A DNA stretch of 64,000 nucleotides from Pictodentalium vernedei (taxonomy: Eukaryota; Mollusca; Scaphopoda; Dentaliida; Dentaliidae), in NCBI GenBank assembly GCA_031216915.1, contig CM062292.1, forward strand, positions 208,651,262 through 208,715,261, in the 5' to 3' direction. Positions 22,828 to 34,520 of this stretch are shown here, one piece after another. The notes below the pieces were generated by a model that did not search any database, was not told where the DNA came from, and saw nothing but the letters and a program-made list of their open reading frames with translations. Position 1 is the stretch's first letter. Each line of letters opens with the position of its first letter. Both the position numbers and the translations under genes were made by a program.

Positions 22828-24131
22828 TTTTTAGCTCGCCTGACTTTCAGTCAGGGGAGCTATAGTGATCACTCACTGTCCGGCGTCCATGAACATGGTG
22901 TTTGCTTCTTCTCCTCCAAAACTGCTGAACCAATTTAATTGAATTTGATATGAGGGCTTATTGAGTGATAAGTACTTGATTTATGCAAAAAAAAAATGTT
23001 TCCGTCACCCCATCGGAACCATAGGAGCTAAGAATAGAAAAACTTTAAAACACCCATATCTCCAAAACTACATGGGACATAGAATTCTTATGTGGTGTGA
23101 AGCTTCCTTAGGACAAAGAGAATGGAATGGTAAAAAAAATTGCTATCGCTTTTATCATGGAGTATTTTTTCGGGACTGAGTCGGCATTTTTTAACACTGT
23201 GGGTAATGGAGAAAACATTTAAGACTCTTCTCCAAAACCACTGCCACAAAAAGCAGTCAGATTTCAAATATAACATCTTTGGAAGATTGTTTCACATGTT
23301 TATTGAAATCAAATCCCTGGGTCCATATTTGGGCTCTCTATGGGCCCCCAAATGTTTAAATCAGTGCAGTATGAGGAATATTTTTTAAATATCTTCTTCT
23401 TCTTCAGATCCACCAATCAGAATCTTTTGATACTTGGTATGCAGCATCCTTAGGAGGGGAAAAATCAAGTTTGTTCAAGCCAAGTCCCTGGGTTCATATT
23501 TGGGGTCACTGCGGGAGCCCGAATTATAACTTAGTTCAAAATGAGGAATTTTCTTCAAAAATCTTCTTCTTCAAATCCAGCAATCGGAATGTTTTGATAT
23601 TTGGTATGCAGCAATCTTAGGTGGGCGAGATTCAAGTTTGTTCAAGGCAAGTCACTGGGTTCATATTTATGCTTATTGTGGGAGCCAGAATTATAACAGT
23701 TCAATATGAGGAATATTCTTCAAAAGTCTTCTTCTTCACATCCACCAGTCAGAATCTTTTCATATTTGGTATACAGTATCCCTAGAGAGGTGAGATAAGT
23801 TTGTTAAAGTCAAGTCCCTGGGTTCATATTTGGGCTTACTGTGGGAGCCGGAATTTTACCAAAATTTCTATTTTCTGAACTGAGAGGCCGAAAGTACCTA
23901 ATTTATGCCCCCCCCCCCCCCCAAAAAAAAAATTTCCCATTGCCCCATGGGAATCGTAGGAGCTAAAAATAGAAAAAAATTTAAATGCCCACATCTCCAA
24001 AACTACATGGCATGGAGAATTTTTATTTTGTGCGAATCTTCCTTAGGAACAGCAGAAAGGAATGGTCAAAAAAAATTTGCCATTGGTTTTATCATAGGGT
24101 ACTTTTCCGGACTTTGAACAAATGCTCATCA
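22828..24131 (+). mobile_element. Helentron-like family B, 5' part
   Basis: The 5' end is TTTTTAGCTCGCCTGAC with an immediate hairpin (CTGACTTTCAGTCAG) and the GTCCGGCGTCC leader. About three ~167-bp units follow (starting near 23407, 23574 and 23738: ATCCACCAATCAGAATCTTT, ATTTGGTATGCAGC, TTCAAGTTTGTTCAAG). A poly(C)/poly(A) junction lies at 23908-23932. The 3' half is beyond the nested or adjacent element A3. Confidence 0.55.
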
Positions 24132-25832
24132 TTTTTAGCTCAACTTTGACGAAGTCAAATTTAAGCTATTGTCATGGCCCGTCGTCCGTCTGTCCGTACG
24201 TCAACAATTGGCTATGGCTCGGGCTAGAGGTCGTATTTATGAACCGATCTTTATGAAACTTCTTGTGTACCTTTGTTATGACCCTGGGACGGGAACGAGT
24301 GTTTTTAGGTGTGGTCCGAAATTCAAGATGGCTGCCAGCGGCCATTTTGTACCGATGATGCAAAAATCAGTTTTTTGTACAGAACTTCCGTATGAAAGTT
24401 CTGATTTGAATAAAGTTTTGTATAAATGTTTAGTACCATGGGATACATCACATATAATACGGGTTTTTTTCTCGTGCGTAAATTATGCAAATTAGACTGA
24501 CTTTGATTTATTTAGTGTTACTTTCAGAGCTGTAAGTGCCAAGCTGCTATGGCTCGGGCTAGAGGCCGCATTTATGAACCAATCTTTACGAAACTTCTTG
24601 GGTACCTTTGTTATGACCCTGGGATGGGAACGAGTGTTTTTGGGTGTGGTCCGAAATTCAAGATGGCTGCCAGTGACCATTTTGTACCAATGATGCAAAA
24701 ATCAGTTTTTTGTACAGAACTTCTGTATGAAAGTTCTGATTTGAATAAAGTTTTGTATAAATGTATAGTACAATGGGATACATCACATATAATACGGGTT
24801 TTTTTCTTGTGCGTATATTATGCAAATTAGACTAACTTTGATTTATTTAGTGTTACTTTCAGAGCTGTAAGTGCCAAGCTGCTATGGCTCGGGCTAGAGG
24901 CCGTATTTATGAACCAATCTTTACGAATCTTCTTGGGTACCTTTGTTATGACCGTGGGACGAGAACGAGTGTTTTTGGGTGCAGTCCCAAATTCCAGATG
25001 GCTGCCAGCAGCCATTTTGTACCGACGATGCCGAAATCCGTTTTTTGTACAGAACTTCCATATGAAAGCTCTGATTTGAATAATTTTTTGTATAAATGTT
25101 TAGTACCATGGGATACATTACATATATTACAGGTTTTTTCTTGTGCATAAATTATGCAAATTAGGCTAACTTTGATTTATTTAGTGTTACTTTCAGCACT
25201 GTGAGTGCAAATCCCAATACGGCTCGGGCTAGAGGCCGTATTTATGAACCGATCTTCACGAAACTTCTTGGGTACCTTTGTTATCACTGTTGGACGAGAA
25301 GGAGTGTTTTTGAGTCCAGACTGAAATTCAAGATGGCCGCTAGCAGCCATTTTGTTCAAAATTAAGTGCAATCAGATTTTTGCGCAGAACTTCCAAATGA
25401 AAGATCTGATTTGAATAAATTTTTGTTTGAATGTTTAGTACCATGGGATACATTACATATAATACAGAGTTTTTCTCGTGAATAAATTATGCAAATTAGG
25501 GGTCCGGGTGGGCCTTAGAAAATTTTGGACCAAAATCCAGAAATTAGTTTTTTGTGTTTTGATGCATTTTGGTCAATTTTAAGAAGAAGAAAAAATTTTA
25601 GTCTGAAAATATTTTGTTTGGGACTGAAAATTTCCACACAAAAATAATAATCTACAATGATTGGTCTTAATCTGTAGTCCATTACAGTCACCTTGTAATT
25701 CTTTTATTATTGTTGACTGGGCCAAAACAAATACTAATTCCTGTCATATTCATTATTCAGTTGTCTTGGTCACAGCAAGTACTAATTCCTGTCATATCCA
25801 AGTTGAGCTACAGAGTCATTGACTCTTTCATT
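24132..25832 (+). mobile_element. Helentron-like element A3 with four ~335-bp units
   Basis: The 5' end is TTTTTAGCTCAACTTTGACG with the GTCCGTCTGTCCGTACG leader. Units start near 24216, 24556, 24891 and 25224. The 3' end is AAGTTGAGCTAC with a hairpin AGAGTCATTGACTCT (25812-25826). Each unit holds an open frame beginning ATGGCTCGGGCTAGAGG on the + strand and another on the - strand. These repeat only because the unit repeats; no codon-level conservation is visible. The region 25500-25800 between the array and the 3' end is unassigned. Confidence 0.6.
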
Positions 25833-26526
25833 TAACACTGTGAGTAGTGGGAAAAACATTAAAGAATCTTCTCCCATACCACTGCTCCAAAGGCTTTCAT
25901 ATTTCACATATAACATCTTTGGAAAATTCATTCACATGTTTGGTGAAACCAAATCCCTGAGTCCATATTTGGGCTGTCTATGGGAGACCAAATGTTAAGA
26001 TTAGTGCAATATGAGGAATATTCTTTAAAAATCTTCCGATCCACCAATCAGAATCTTTTGATATTTGGTATGCAACAGCCTTATGGGGGAGGGGGGAGGA
26101 GATGATTCAAGTTTGCTCAAGCAAAGTCCCTGGGTTCATATAAGGGCTCCCTGTGGGGGCCCAATTTATAACTTAGTTCAATATGAGGAATATTCTTTAA
26201 AAATATTTTGCTTCAGATCCAGTAGTCAGAATATTTTGATAGTTGGTATACAGCACCCTCAGGGAGGTGAGATTCAAGTTTGTTGAAGCCAAGTTCCTGG
26301 GTTCATATTTGGACTCCCTGTGGGACCCCAAATTCTAACGTAGTTCAGTATGAGGAATATTCTTTAAAAATCTTTTTTTTTCAGGTCCACCAGTCAGAAT
26401 CTTTAGATATTTGGTATAAGCTTTTCTTTGGAGGGGCAGATGCAACTTGTTCAAATCAATTCCCTGGGTTGATATTTAGGCTACCATGTCAGGTGAGAGT
26501 CCTCAATCCCCCTGGGGCCTCTTGTT
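25833..26526 (+). mobile_element. Helentron-like family B, 3' part
   Basis: It begins with a block (AACACTGTGAGTAGTGGG) also present at about 23190, so it duplicates part of the 5' segment. ~170-bp units start near 26037, 26214 and 26383. The 3' terminus has GTCAGGTGAGAG, complementary to the 5' GCTCGCCTGAC, then CCCCCTGGGGCC and CTCTTGTT. Confidence 0.55.
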
Positions 26527-26612
26527 GAAATTGAAGGAATGCTTTTTCCTTTCATCTGAGTGATCAATGGCAGACTGGACTACTGGTATATCGAAATGTC
26601 CTCTTCGTGAAA

Positions 26613-26850
26613 GGATATTATATCATATTTTCATGGTTTAATAGCATTTCTAACTCAAATGGATGACAAATAATAACAAACATGGCTCGACAAAAGTTTT
26701 CTGAAAATCAAAATGGATTATGGTTGCATTTTCAAGCCAGAAAGAATATTACCGGTGAAGGATATTATATCATATTTTCATGGTTTAATTGCATTTCTAA
26801 CTCGAAATGGATGACAAATAATAACAAAAATGGCTTGACACAAGTTTTTT
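26613..26850. repeat. 147-bp tandem duplication
   Basis: GGATATTATATCATATTTTC through GACAAATAATAACAAA is present twice (from 26613 and from 26760). Non-coding. Confidence 0.8.
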
Positions 26851-26884
26851 TAAGCTTGTGGAGAGGATTTATTTCTAAAATATT

Positions 26885-27128
26885 TTAATCCTTTCCCAAA
26901 CATAATGGCAAACACTGACTCGTGTTATTAACAAACCTTGTTGATTGGATTTTATTGGGGGGTTTTGTCCAAAAACATAGCTTATTACACCTCATTGGAA
27001 CAAGCTCATTGAGCTTGTTCCAATGAGGGTTTGTAGGCTATGTTTTTTAAGGAAAAAAGTAACATTTTAGTTGTCCAACAAATATTTCGGCAAGTATTGC
27101 CTGCTATTTGGGCTAGGTAAAGTGGTAA
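26885..27128. mobile_element. TTAA-MITE family 1
   Basis: It begins TTAATCCTTTCCCAA and ends GGGCTAGGTAAAGTGGTAAA. The centre is CCTCATTGGAACAAGCTC followed by ATTGAGCTTGTTCCAATGAGG. The terminal sequences agree with the cleaner copies at 37290 and 46107. The right TTAA has lost a T. Confidence 0.7.
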
Positions 27129-27483
27129 AAGAGAAAGCAAATTTTTCATCGATGGGGGCTCTGGGCTATCTATTGAAAGTTGTTTTAGCTCTCCATGGGC
27201 ACCCTGGGAATTGAAGCAGTGCTTGTTTACTGTGGTAAGCAAGTTCTGTTTTCCTGGTAAAAGTCACCAGTCCTTGAGTGGAAGTCCTCTAAAATTGCAA
27301 CATTTGCATAAACGATGAACTAAACTTGGCTTTATATCCATGTTGCGGTGACAATAATCCATTGTGCAGAAATATGTGTCCTGGACCTATTGAAGCCGAG
27401 AGGCCGCTTTTCCAATCCAGGAACATTATACATGTCAGTCATAATTTCATAAAAGTAGGATGGGTGCTAAGTGAATGTGTGGG

Positions 27484-27551
27484 GTAGACCAATCAATGTT
27501 TTCAACGTAAAGCCCCAAGGCTGTACGTTGAAAATATTAATTGGTCTACCT
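27484..27551. repeat. Inverted repeat
   Basis: GTAGACCAATCAATGTTTTC and AACGTA pair with TACGTT and GAAAATATTAATTGGTCTAC around a short AGCC-CCAAGG-CT loop. Probably the core of another MITE. Confidence 0.75.
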
Positions 27552-28794
27552 CCAAAATAATGAATATGGACTCTTCCAACTGCTGCTATTGAACTGACAT
27601 GGCAGATTCCACCAGGATTGAAAGGGTTAAACACCAATCAATATATAAGTTGTTCACATTTTATCCCAAAACTTAATATATCCGTGCAAAAACTCCACTT
27701 TGTGGGTGTTTCTCTCCAAATAACTCTGCCTGTTGTGTCTGTCAAACCATTCAGCATTAGAACAAGAAACTCTCTGTGGGAACCTCTGGCACTGTTCATT
27801 GTCTTTACCTTTGAACAGATAAGACCGATTTTTAGGTTCAAGGCATAATTTTGTCCGATTTGTGTCATATTATAAGAGGTTTAAACACAGGGAACTGGTG
27901 ATAACATAATAACTGCAGCCTGACATCTGCAGACTGCAGTAATTATTTTATCCTCCTTGTATTTTGATATTTGACAGACCGATCTCACTGTAAGTGAACA
28001 CAAAGGTGATACTATTCCAGGAAATGAGGTTTCAAAGGGTTAAGGATGAAAAAAATTTGAGGACTTTCAAAGACCCTTTCAAGCAATTTTCAAGCACCTT
28101 TAAGATAAATTTCAAGACTTTTTTACTTCATTGGTCATTAACCCTGAGAATGATCTTGACCTGCAGTCAGTGTAAACAAATTTATTTGAGAGAAAAGTGT
28201 TTGTTTTTTTTACCCTGCAACATAGTCATCGATACAAATCAAATTTTAATCAGTTGTTGTGCATTAATTAGCTGTAGAAGAAAAGTGCTTCAGTTTCCAA
28301 GGGACAACTGAAATTCAAGAACCTTCAAAGAAGACTCTACTCAAATTTCAAGCACTTTCAAGTCCTTGAAAATGAGTTTTAAATTTCAAGGACATTCAAG
28401 ACTTTCAATGACCACAATGAACAATGGCTGGTAATTGAGCTGTGCTTCATATATCTGAGCAGAACTCCATCCGGTGGGTGTTTTATCGGCAAATTACTCT
28501 AAACAAGCTTTAACTGAATAGAATATGTTTTCATTTTTGGAATAACCTTTTAAAAAATTTCCACAATCTAGTATTAGTATTACCATTAGTTCCTTGAATT
28601 CTGCACTTTAAGTAACATGTACCCAACTTACCCTGTGAATTTTTACAGCCTCAGTCAGTGGTGTATTTTTTCATGTGCAATGCCTATGGTTAGTCCGTGT
28701 ATGTTAGCTTACCAACTAAGTCTGTGAAATGCACAGGGTTTCTATTCTCTCTACTTTTAAATAAGATCCTCTCTATTACGTGACTGATCCTTTA
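27552..28794. other. Unassigned DNA
   Basis: No gene found. 28060-28420 is rich in TTTCAAG/CTTGAAA words and partly self-complementary, suggesting a decayed repeat. Confidence 0.4.
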
Positions 28795-28799
28795 TATTT

Positions 28800-29054
28800 A
28801 TCCCAGTTGCCTACATGGGGGCATGATGTCGCTGTGTACTAAGGCGTACTGCACGTTGATGGTGCACATGTCTTCAGCCGCTGTAACCCTGCTTGAACAG
28901 AGCTTTAACAGAGTTAGAATGTTGAGGAGCTGACAGTTGCTCGTCGATGCTCGGTGGTTCTCTCTGGGTACTCCGGCTTCCTCCACCCATAAAACTGTCA
29001 TAGTCACGATTAGCCATTGTGCATAGGTATGTGCCCTTAAACAATAAATAAATA
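28800..29054 (+). mobile_element. SINE, 5'-truncated (shared-body family)
   Basis: It contains the body shared with the SINEs at 33314 and 33751: GTGTACTAAGGCGTACTGCA, GTGCACATGTCTTCAGCC, GCTCGGTGGTTCTC, GGGTACTCCGGCTTCCTCC. It then has the tail GCCATTGTGCATAGGTATGTG and an AATAAATAAATAA end. The pol III head is missing or too diverged to see. Confidence 0.8.
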
Positions 29055-29308
29055 ATCCTTTATATACACAGCTTTAGTGAGTGTGTATTTGTATCAGAAA
29101 GTGCATTGCACAGGGTTAGTCACACTCTCTGGTTATAAAAAATCATTATTAACTGAGTATCTAAACCTGTGTGCACTGTACAGCGTTAGTGTAAATCTCA
29201 TCTGTATCAACTATTTACTCAACGTAATGGCCAAAAACAACCCAGCACTATTCTTAATAAGCATTCAAATTCAGGTTATATCAACCATTGGAATGAATTG
29301 TGGAAAGC

Positions 29309-31430
29309 TTTTCAGCTCACCTGATTGCAAGTCAGTGGGAGCTATTGTCATCACATGGCGTCCGCCGTCCGTTAACTTTTGGAAACCTGTCTTCTTCACA
29401 ACCACTAGGCCAAATTCAAACATATATTGCACAGACCATCTATGGAGTATACCCTTTCTATTCAGGCTCTGGTTAATGCCCCAAAAGCTTAAAAATCTTC
29501 TCACGAACCACCAAAGAGAATGCCTTGATATTTGGTATGTAACATCCTTTGCAGTTGAAGATTAAAATTTTATTCAAGAGAAGTTGGTAGGTCAATATTT
29601 GGGTTCTCTGTTTCAAGAACCGGTGGGCCAATTTCAACCAAATTTGGCATGTAGTATAAGTGGGTCCTAAGTAACTGATTGATCCCCCCCCCCCCCCCCC
29701 AAGAAAAAAAAATTCACATTCCCATGGAAACCCCAGGGGCTAAAAACAAAAAAATTCAAAAGCCCATATTTCCCTAACCACATGGAACAGAGAACTGTCA
29801 TTTGGTACGAAGCATCCTTAGGACCAGTAGAATGGATTGGTTAAAAAAATTCCCTTCGGTTCTATCAGGGTGCCCGGTAGAGGGTATTGAAAAAATGATG
29901 AGTCAGCATTTTTGTAGTAAGATTTCCAAATACAAATTGTTCGAGTTTCCAATTTTATCTCTTCCATCAAATTCTGTCAACATCTACCTGTCAAACACAC
30001 GTTATTTTGTTTTGTTAAGCTACAGGGAATGAAAATAACCCTGAAATGCTTTTAACCCTCTCAAGACCTCCATAAGTGGCAGAGGAAAAATTGCTCTGAT
30101 TCCTGTAGGAATATCTTTAATTTAACCCTCTTAAGACTTAAAAGTGTTTACCAAATATTTTATTTTATGTTGAACCTTTCAATGCTGTTCACATGTTTTT
30201 TCTAGTTCCTTGGAAAAAAGTTATTTGATACCTGTATGAATATCTTTAATTTAACCCCCTCGCGACTTCAGTGTGTTTTCCAAAGATTTTATTTCATGTT
30301 GAACCCTTTCAACGCTGTACACATATATGTTTTTTTCTGGTTTCCTGGAAACATTTATCTGATTCCTGTATGAATGTCTTTATTTTAACCCTCTTACGAC
30401 TTCAATGTGGGTTTCAAAGATTTTGTTGATGCCTTGACCAAACCTTTTCAATGCTGTACACATATATGTCTGTCTAGTTTCTTGGAAAAAAAATTTCTGA
30501 TTCCTGTATGAATATCTTTAATTTAACCCTCTCAAAACTTCAATAAGATTTTATTTCTTGTAATACTGTTAACAAAATCCTATTTCTGATTTCTTTAAAA
30601 ATATTTTACCCCCAAAAATAAGCCTCCATAAATTCTCTTTCTGTTTTGTTTATTTTTATGCTTTAACCATTTTCACACACGCTTGAATTTACTGGTGGCA
30701 GTAAAATTCTGTTTCTCTAGTTTGAAATTTTTCTTATTCTTTAAAACCACTGGGCCAAATTAATTCATTTATGGCACAGACCATCTTTGGAGGAAACCTT
30801 TTTCTCCTTTGTCCAAATGAAGCTGCTGCCATCTTCAGGCGTGGAATTTACTCTTCTGATTTATACCATCCAAAATTACTATAGCCCTTGGAGTGGGGTT
30901 GATGCTCCATAAACCTAAAATGCTTTTAAAATCCTATTTTTAAGCCACTTGCAATAATGCTTAGATTTCTTGTTTAGAACTTACTTTAGTGATGCAGATT
31001 CACTTTTTTTCAAAGAAACTCAGTAAGTCAAAATTTGGGCTACACTCAAAATTTCTATTTTCAGATCCAATGGGCAGATGTGAACCAAATTTCGCATGCA
31101 GTATATAACTGGGTCATAAGAATTTCATCGATGCCAGATTTGTTTTTTTTTGGGGGGGGGAGGTGGGGTGGGGCGGGGGGGGGGGCTAGAGAGAACCACA
31201 ATAATTGAAAACAAAACAAACATTTCGTTCGGTTGTTGTTTTTTAATACTTCACAGAACAGAGCTTGCTTGGAAGCTTTCCTAGGACCAGCAGAAATGAA
31301 TGGCCAAAAAGTTGCCTTTAGTTGTGTCATAGCAAATCAAAATATTGCTGCTGATCACTTACTGATACACTCATCTCATTTGACAACTTGAGACAGGTGA
31401 GCATTTTAGGCTCACTTGAGCTTCTTGTTT
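29309..31430 (+). mobile_element. Helentron-like family C with ~133-bp tandem units
   Basis: The 5' end is TTTTCAGCTCACCTGATTGC with a short hairpin and GGCGTCCGCCGTCCG. The 3' end is GACAGGTGAGC...GGCTCACTTGAGC, then TTCTTGTTTT. AGCTCACCTG and CAGGTGAGC are subterminal inverted repeats. Between them, units beginning TTAACCCTCTTAAGAC recur near 30122, 30251, 30386 and 30523 (spacing about 129-137 bp). A poly(C) run lies at 29686-29701. No protein is encoded. Confidence 0.55.
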
Positions 31431-32871
31431 TAGTGGTTACTGTGGTAAACAAGTTCTATTTTACTGGTAGAATAAGACTTGGTAACAGTGCCACTTCCAA
31501 TATGTAAACCCCCGGGAAGTGTAGCCATGATTGAGATTTATGGAAGACAGGTTCTGTCTCAATGCATTCACTTACCAATGGTTTTGGTGTGAGTCCTCTA
31601 AAATCGACACAGCACAGACATGACAGATTAGCAAAGCATGGCGTCATACTTGCAGTGTCGTATTAGCCCATGACCGGGCGCCTAGGCTTTTTTTAGGTAC
31701 TTCGGCCTCGGGACCCCCTTCGGCACTTCAGTCTTTCATCCCACTACAGCTGACAGCCTGGTACGGTAGGCACTATGCTGCAGCTCATCGCCCTATATCC
31801 ATTTTGCGGGTCTCCTGAAGAATTCTACTCACAAATTAACACATTATTTAAATAAGCATTAATACAATGCACTGTATTTAAATACATATGTATAGTATAC
31901 TTATGAGAGTATATATATGGATATATACATATGTACATGTATCGCTGCGGCGTAGAGTGAAAAGTGCCTTTAACCATTGGAGCCCTAAGGCTCTGGTAAC
32001 AATGCCTCAGCAAAAAAAAAATAAAAAATTGTCGGGCCCCCTGTCCCTGTGGGCCTCTTGGCTTCAGCCTAGTCAGCCTTATGGATAATGCGCCCTGTAT
32101 ACTTGTGTTGCGTAATGATATATCCATAGATGCTGAATGTGCCCTTAAATAGCAATAAGTAAATAAATAATGTCCAATGCAGCTCTTGTAAAGAGGGCAG
32201 CATAAGTGTAAACGATTGGCTAAACTTGAGTTGTGTGGTAATGATAAAATGAAATAAACAGCAAAAGCTCACGTTGAGTAAAGTAGTGGTACATAAATCA
32301 GGATTTGGGTTTGAAACTCATTTTAACATCACGAACATTTATTGCGAATATCGGGATATAAATTTGCTGCTACACAATTTAATCATTACAGCGTTATTCA
32401 CTTTGAATTCAATAGTCTGTGAAAATCTTGTGAAAGTACTACTACGTTTCTGAAGATATTGGTTTGAAACTTGTAAAACGCCAATTGTAGATGTGCAGGA
32501 CACAAATGTTTGTGGCATGCTTCCAATGTTTCAAAGTCATTGCCCTTGAATTCTAGCCTCTAGTATGTAGAAATTTAGTGCACCAGACTACTTCAACATT
32601 TCTTAAGATGGTGTGCGGATATGGAAAATGAACTAATAGAAAAAAAAATTAGTTGAAAAAACCCTAAGAAAAAAACACCTATGGAGAAGACCCCATAAGA
32701 AAATCACATTTAGCATTCAACATGCCTTCGTTGCAGGCGTGTCTTGGTGGTGTTGTTGGAATAGCAGTCAGTGGGCCGAATAACTAAATAATCTCAGACG
32801 TCTTTGAAAATTATTTGTGGATAAATGAAATATACATTTGGAAGTCGTGACGCAACTTCTTATTTCATTAA
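31431..32871. other. Unassigned DNA with a SINE-like tail
   Basis: Contains an alternating AT stretch (31880-31930), a C-rich block with CTTCGG words (31670-31800), and at about 32120-32170 a CCTTAAATAGCAATAAGTAAATAAATAA segment resembling the SINE tail. No gene was recognised. Confidence 0.4.
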
Positions 32872-33313
32872 CTGGTTGAGTGCTAGAAGTCACTATTAGG
32901 GCATCCAGAAAATGAGAGTACAAGATCAAAAGCCAACATTTTCCTCGCTCATGTTTCATATTCACTCAGGGTTAAGTCGCCCCCGGGGAAAGTCGCCCCC
33001 ACATATATTTCCGGGTCAAGTCACCCCTGGTTTTGGGCGAGTTGACCCCCCCCCCCCCCCCTCGAAAAAAAAAAATTTTTTACTAACTTTATTTTTATAA
33101 TTTCCAGTAACAAAACAGACAATTATGGAATATTAATTATGTACTTACCTTTAATAATAAAATCCTGTTCAAAATAAATAACATCCTTTTATGAACCTTT
33201 TTAATTCACTACACAAAGTACACAAGAAAGATTTCAATCCAGCATCGTCCCTGTGCGCCTTCGATATAGATATTGGTGTAATTTTATGGGGGTGGGGTGG
33301 GGTGGGGGTGGGG

Positions 33314-33687
33314 CGGTGGCATTGCGGTTACCGGTCTCGTTAGATCACCGAAGTTATGCAACGTCGAGCCCGGTTAGTCCTAGGATGGGTGACCATCTGA
33401 GCGATCGATTCGAACTCCCGCGCTGTGTCCTTGGGCAAGGCACTTAACCCCGATTGTCCACATAGGGGCACGATGACACCGTGTACCAAGGCGTACTGCA
33501 CGTCGATGGTGCGCATATCTTTAATCAATCTAACCCTGCCTGTGCTGCGGTGCGGAGTTGCGATGTTGGGGGGCTGGCAGCTGCTCGTCGTTGCTCGGTG
33601 GTTCTCTCCTGGTACTCCGGCTTCCTCCGTCATGATTAGCCATTGTGCATAAGTATGTGACCTTAAACATCAATAAATAAATAAATG
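33314..33687 (+). mobile_element. SINE with 5S rRNA-derived head (SINE3-type)
   Basis: The head (about 33314-33400) is recognisably 5S rRNA: CGGTCTCGTTAGATCACCGA, AAGTTATGCAACGTCGAG, CCCGGTTAGTCCTAGGATGG and GTGACC correspond to the internal pol III promoter (box A, intermediate element, box C). The body and tail are shared with the neighbouring tRNA-headed SINE: GTGTACCAAGGCGTACTGCA, GCTCGGTGGTTCTCTCC, GGTACTCCGGCTTCCTCC, and GCCATTGTGCATAAGTATG with a final AATAAATAAATAAA. The shared central body recalls the conserved central domains known from invertebrate SINE superfamilies (such as MetaSINEs); the exact family needs a database search. Confidence 0.85.
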
Positions 33688-33750
33688 ATGTAATTTATGA
33701 AATGTATAGTTATATATATTTTGTTATTATATGTATGTTGGGGGGAGGGG

Positions 33751-34105
33751 GGCGCGGTGGCTCAGTTGGCAGAGGTGCAGGATGCAAGCCGAGAGGTCCT
33801 CAGTTCGAATCCCAACTGCGGCAACTGCGTTGTGTCCTTTGGCAAGACACTTCACCCCCATTGCCCACGTGGGGGCACGGTGGCGTTGTGTACTAAGGCG
33901 CACTGCACGTCGATGGTGCACCTGTCTTCAGCCAAACCAATGCTAACCCTGCTTCTGTGGAGTCAGTATGTTGGGGAGCTGACAGTTGCTCGGTGGTTCT
34001 GTCCGGGTACTCCGGCTTCCTCCACCCACAAAACTGTCGCAGTCATGATTAGCCATTGTACAGAAATATGTGACCCTAAAACACCAATAAATAAATAAAT
34101 AATAA
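33751..34105 (+). mobile_element. SINE with tRNA-derived head
   Basis: The head at 33751-33822 has pol III box A (TGGCTCAGTTGG) and box B (AGTTCGAATCCC) at tRNA spacing. The body repeats that of the 5S-headed SINE 60 bp upstream (GTGTACTAAGGCGCACTGCA, GTCGATGGTGCACCTGTC, GGGTACTCCGGCTTCCTCC) and the tail ends ACACCAATAAATAAATAAAT. It is complete at both ends and in the same orientation as its neighbour. Confidence 0.88.
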
Positions 34106-34520
34106 TTACATGTATGTTTTACATGTATGTTCTAGTTTTAATAAATAAATAGTTTAGCAAAATAATATATTTGTTATTATGTTTTAGTTTTAATTAATAA
34201 ATAAAAATTACGTGTTTAATCAAACCAGCCTTACGTTATTAAGTCTTTCCAGGAAGTATTTCCAGTCCAACACTATTGGGGGCGACTTGGCGCCTTGACC
34301 CGATGTATGGGGGCGACTTGGCCCGGAGGCGACTTGACCCGGAGGCGACTTGACCCGGGGCGACTTGACCCGGAGGCGACTTGACCCGTTCCCTTCATTC
34401 AAATGCAAATAATATTTTTTTATATAAATTTGTTTTATTACAAATTTGTGATAAAACAAGTTTTGAAGAACAAATTCAGGCCACCAAAAATAATTTAGCC
34501 CACAGCCATTTCACACGTAC

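Larger units (their letters stand above)
32968..34392. mobile_element. Element with GTCGCCCC/GGGTCAAGTC repeat ends, carrying two SINEs
   Basis: The left end repeats AAGTCGCCCCC, GGAAAGTCGCCCCCAC and CCGGGTCAAGTCACC (32968-33045). The right end holds the reverse complement, repeated: GGGGGCGACTTGG, GGAGGCGACTTGACCC four times (34270-34390). The ends are thus inverted arrays of a short unit, as in foldback elements. A C run at 33046-33061 sits inside the left end. Inserted SINEs fill most of the interior. Confidence 0.55.
32872..34520. mobile_element. TTAA-MITE family 2, split by a larger insertion
   Basis: The left part (ATTAACTGGTTGAGTGCTAG, 32872 on) and the right part (GAACAAATTC...CACCAAAAATAATTTAG, about 34460-34500) match the two sides of the intact copies at 5186 and 21926. 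Between them lies the GTCGCCCC-repeat element with two SINEs. The right terminal CACTC...GTTAA is degraded. Confidence 0.55.

Noticed and set aside
24169..25150. Three similar open frames starting ATGGCTCGGGCTAGAGG, plus matching - strand frames in the family A arrays
   Set aside because: They repeat only because the 335-bp unit repeats. Frames end at different points, both strands are equally open and many units lack the frame.
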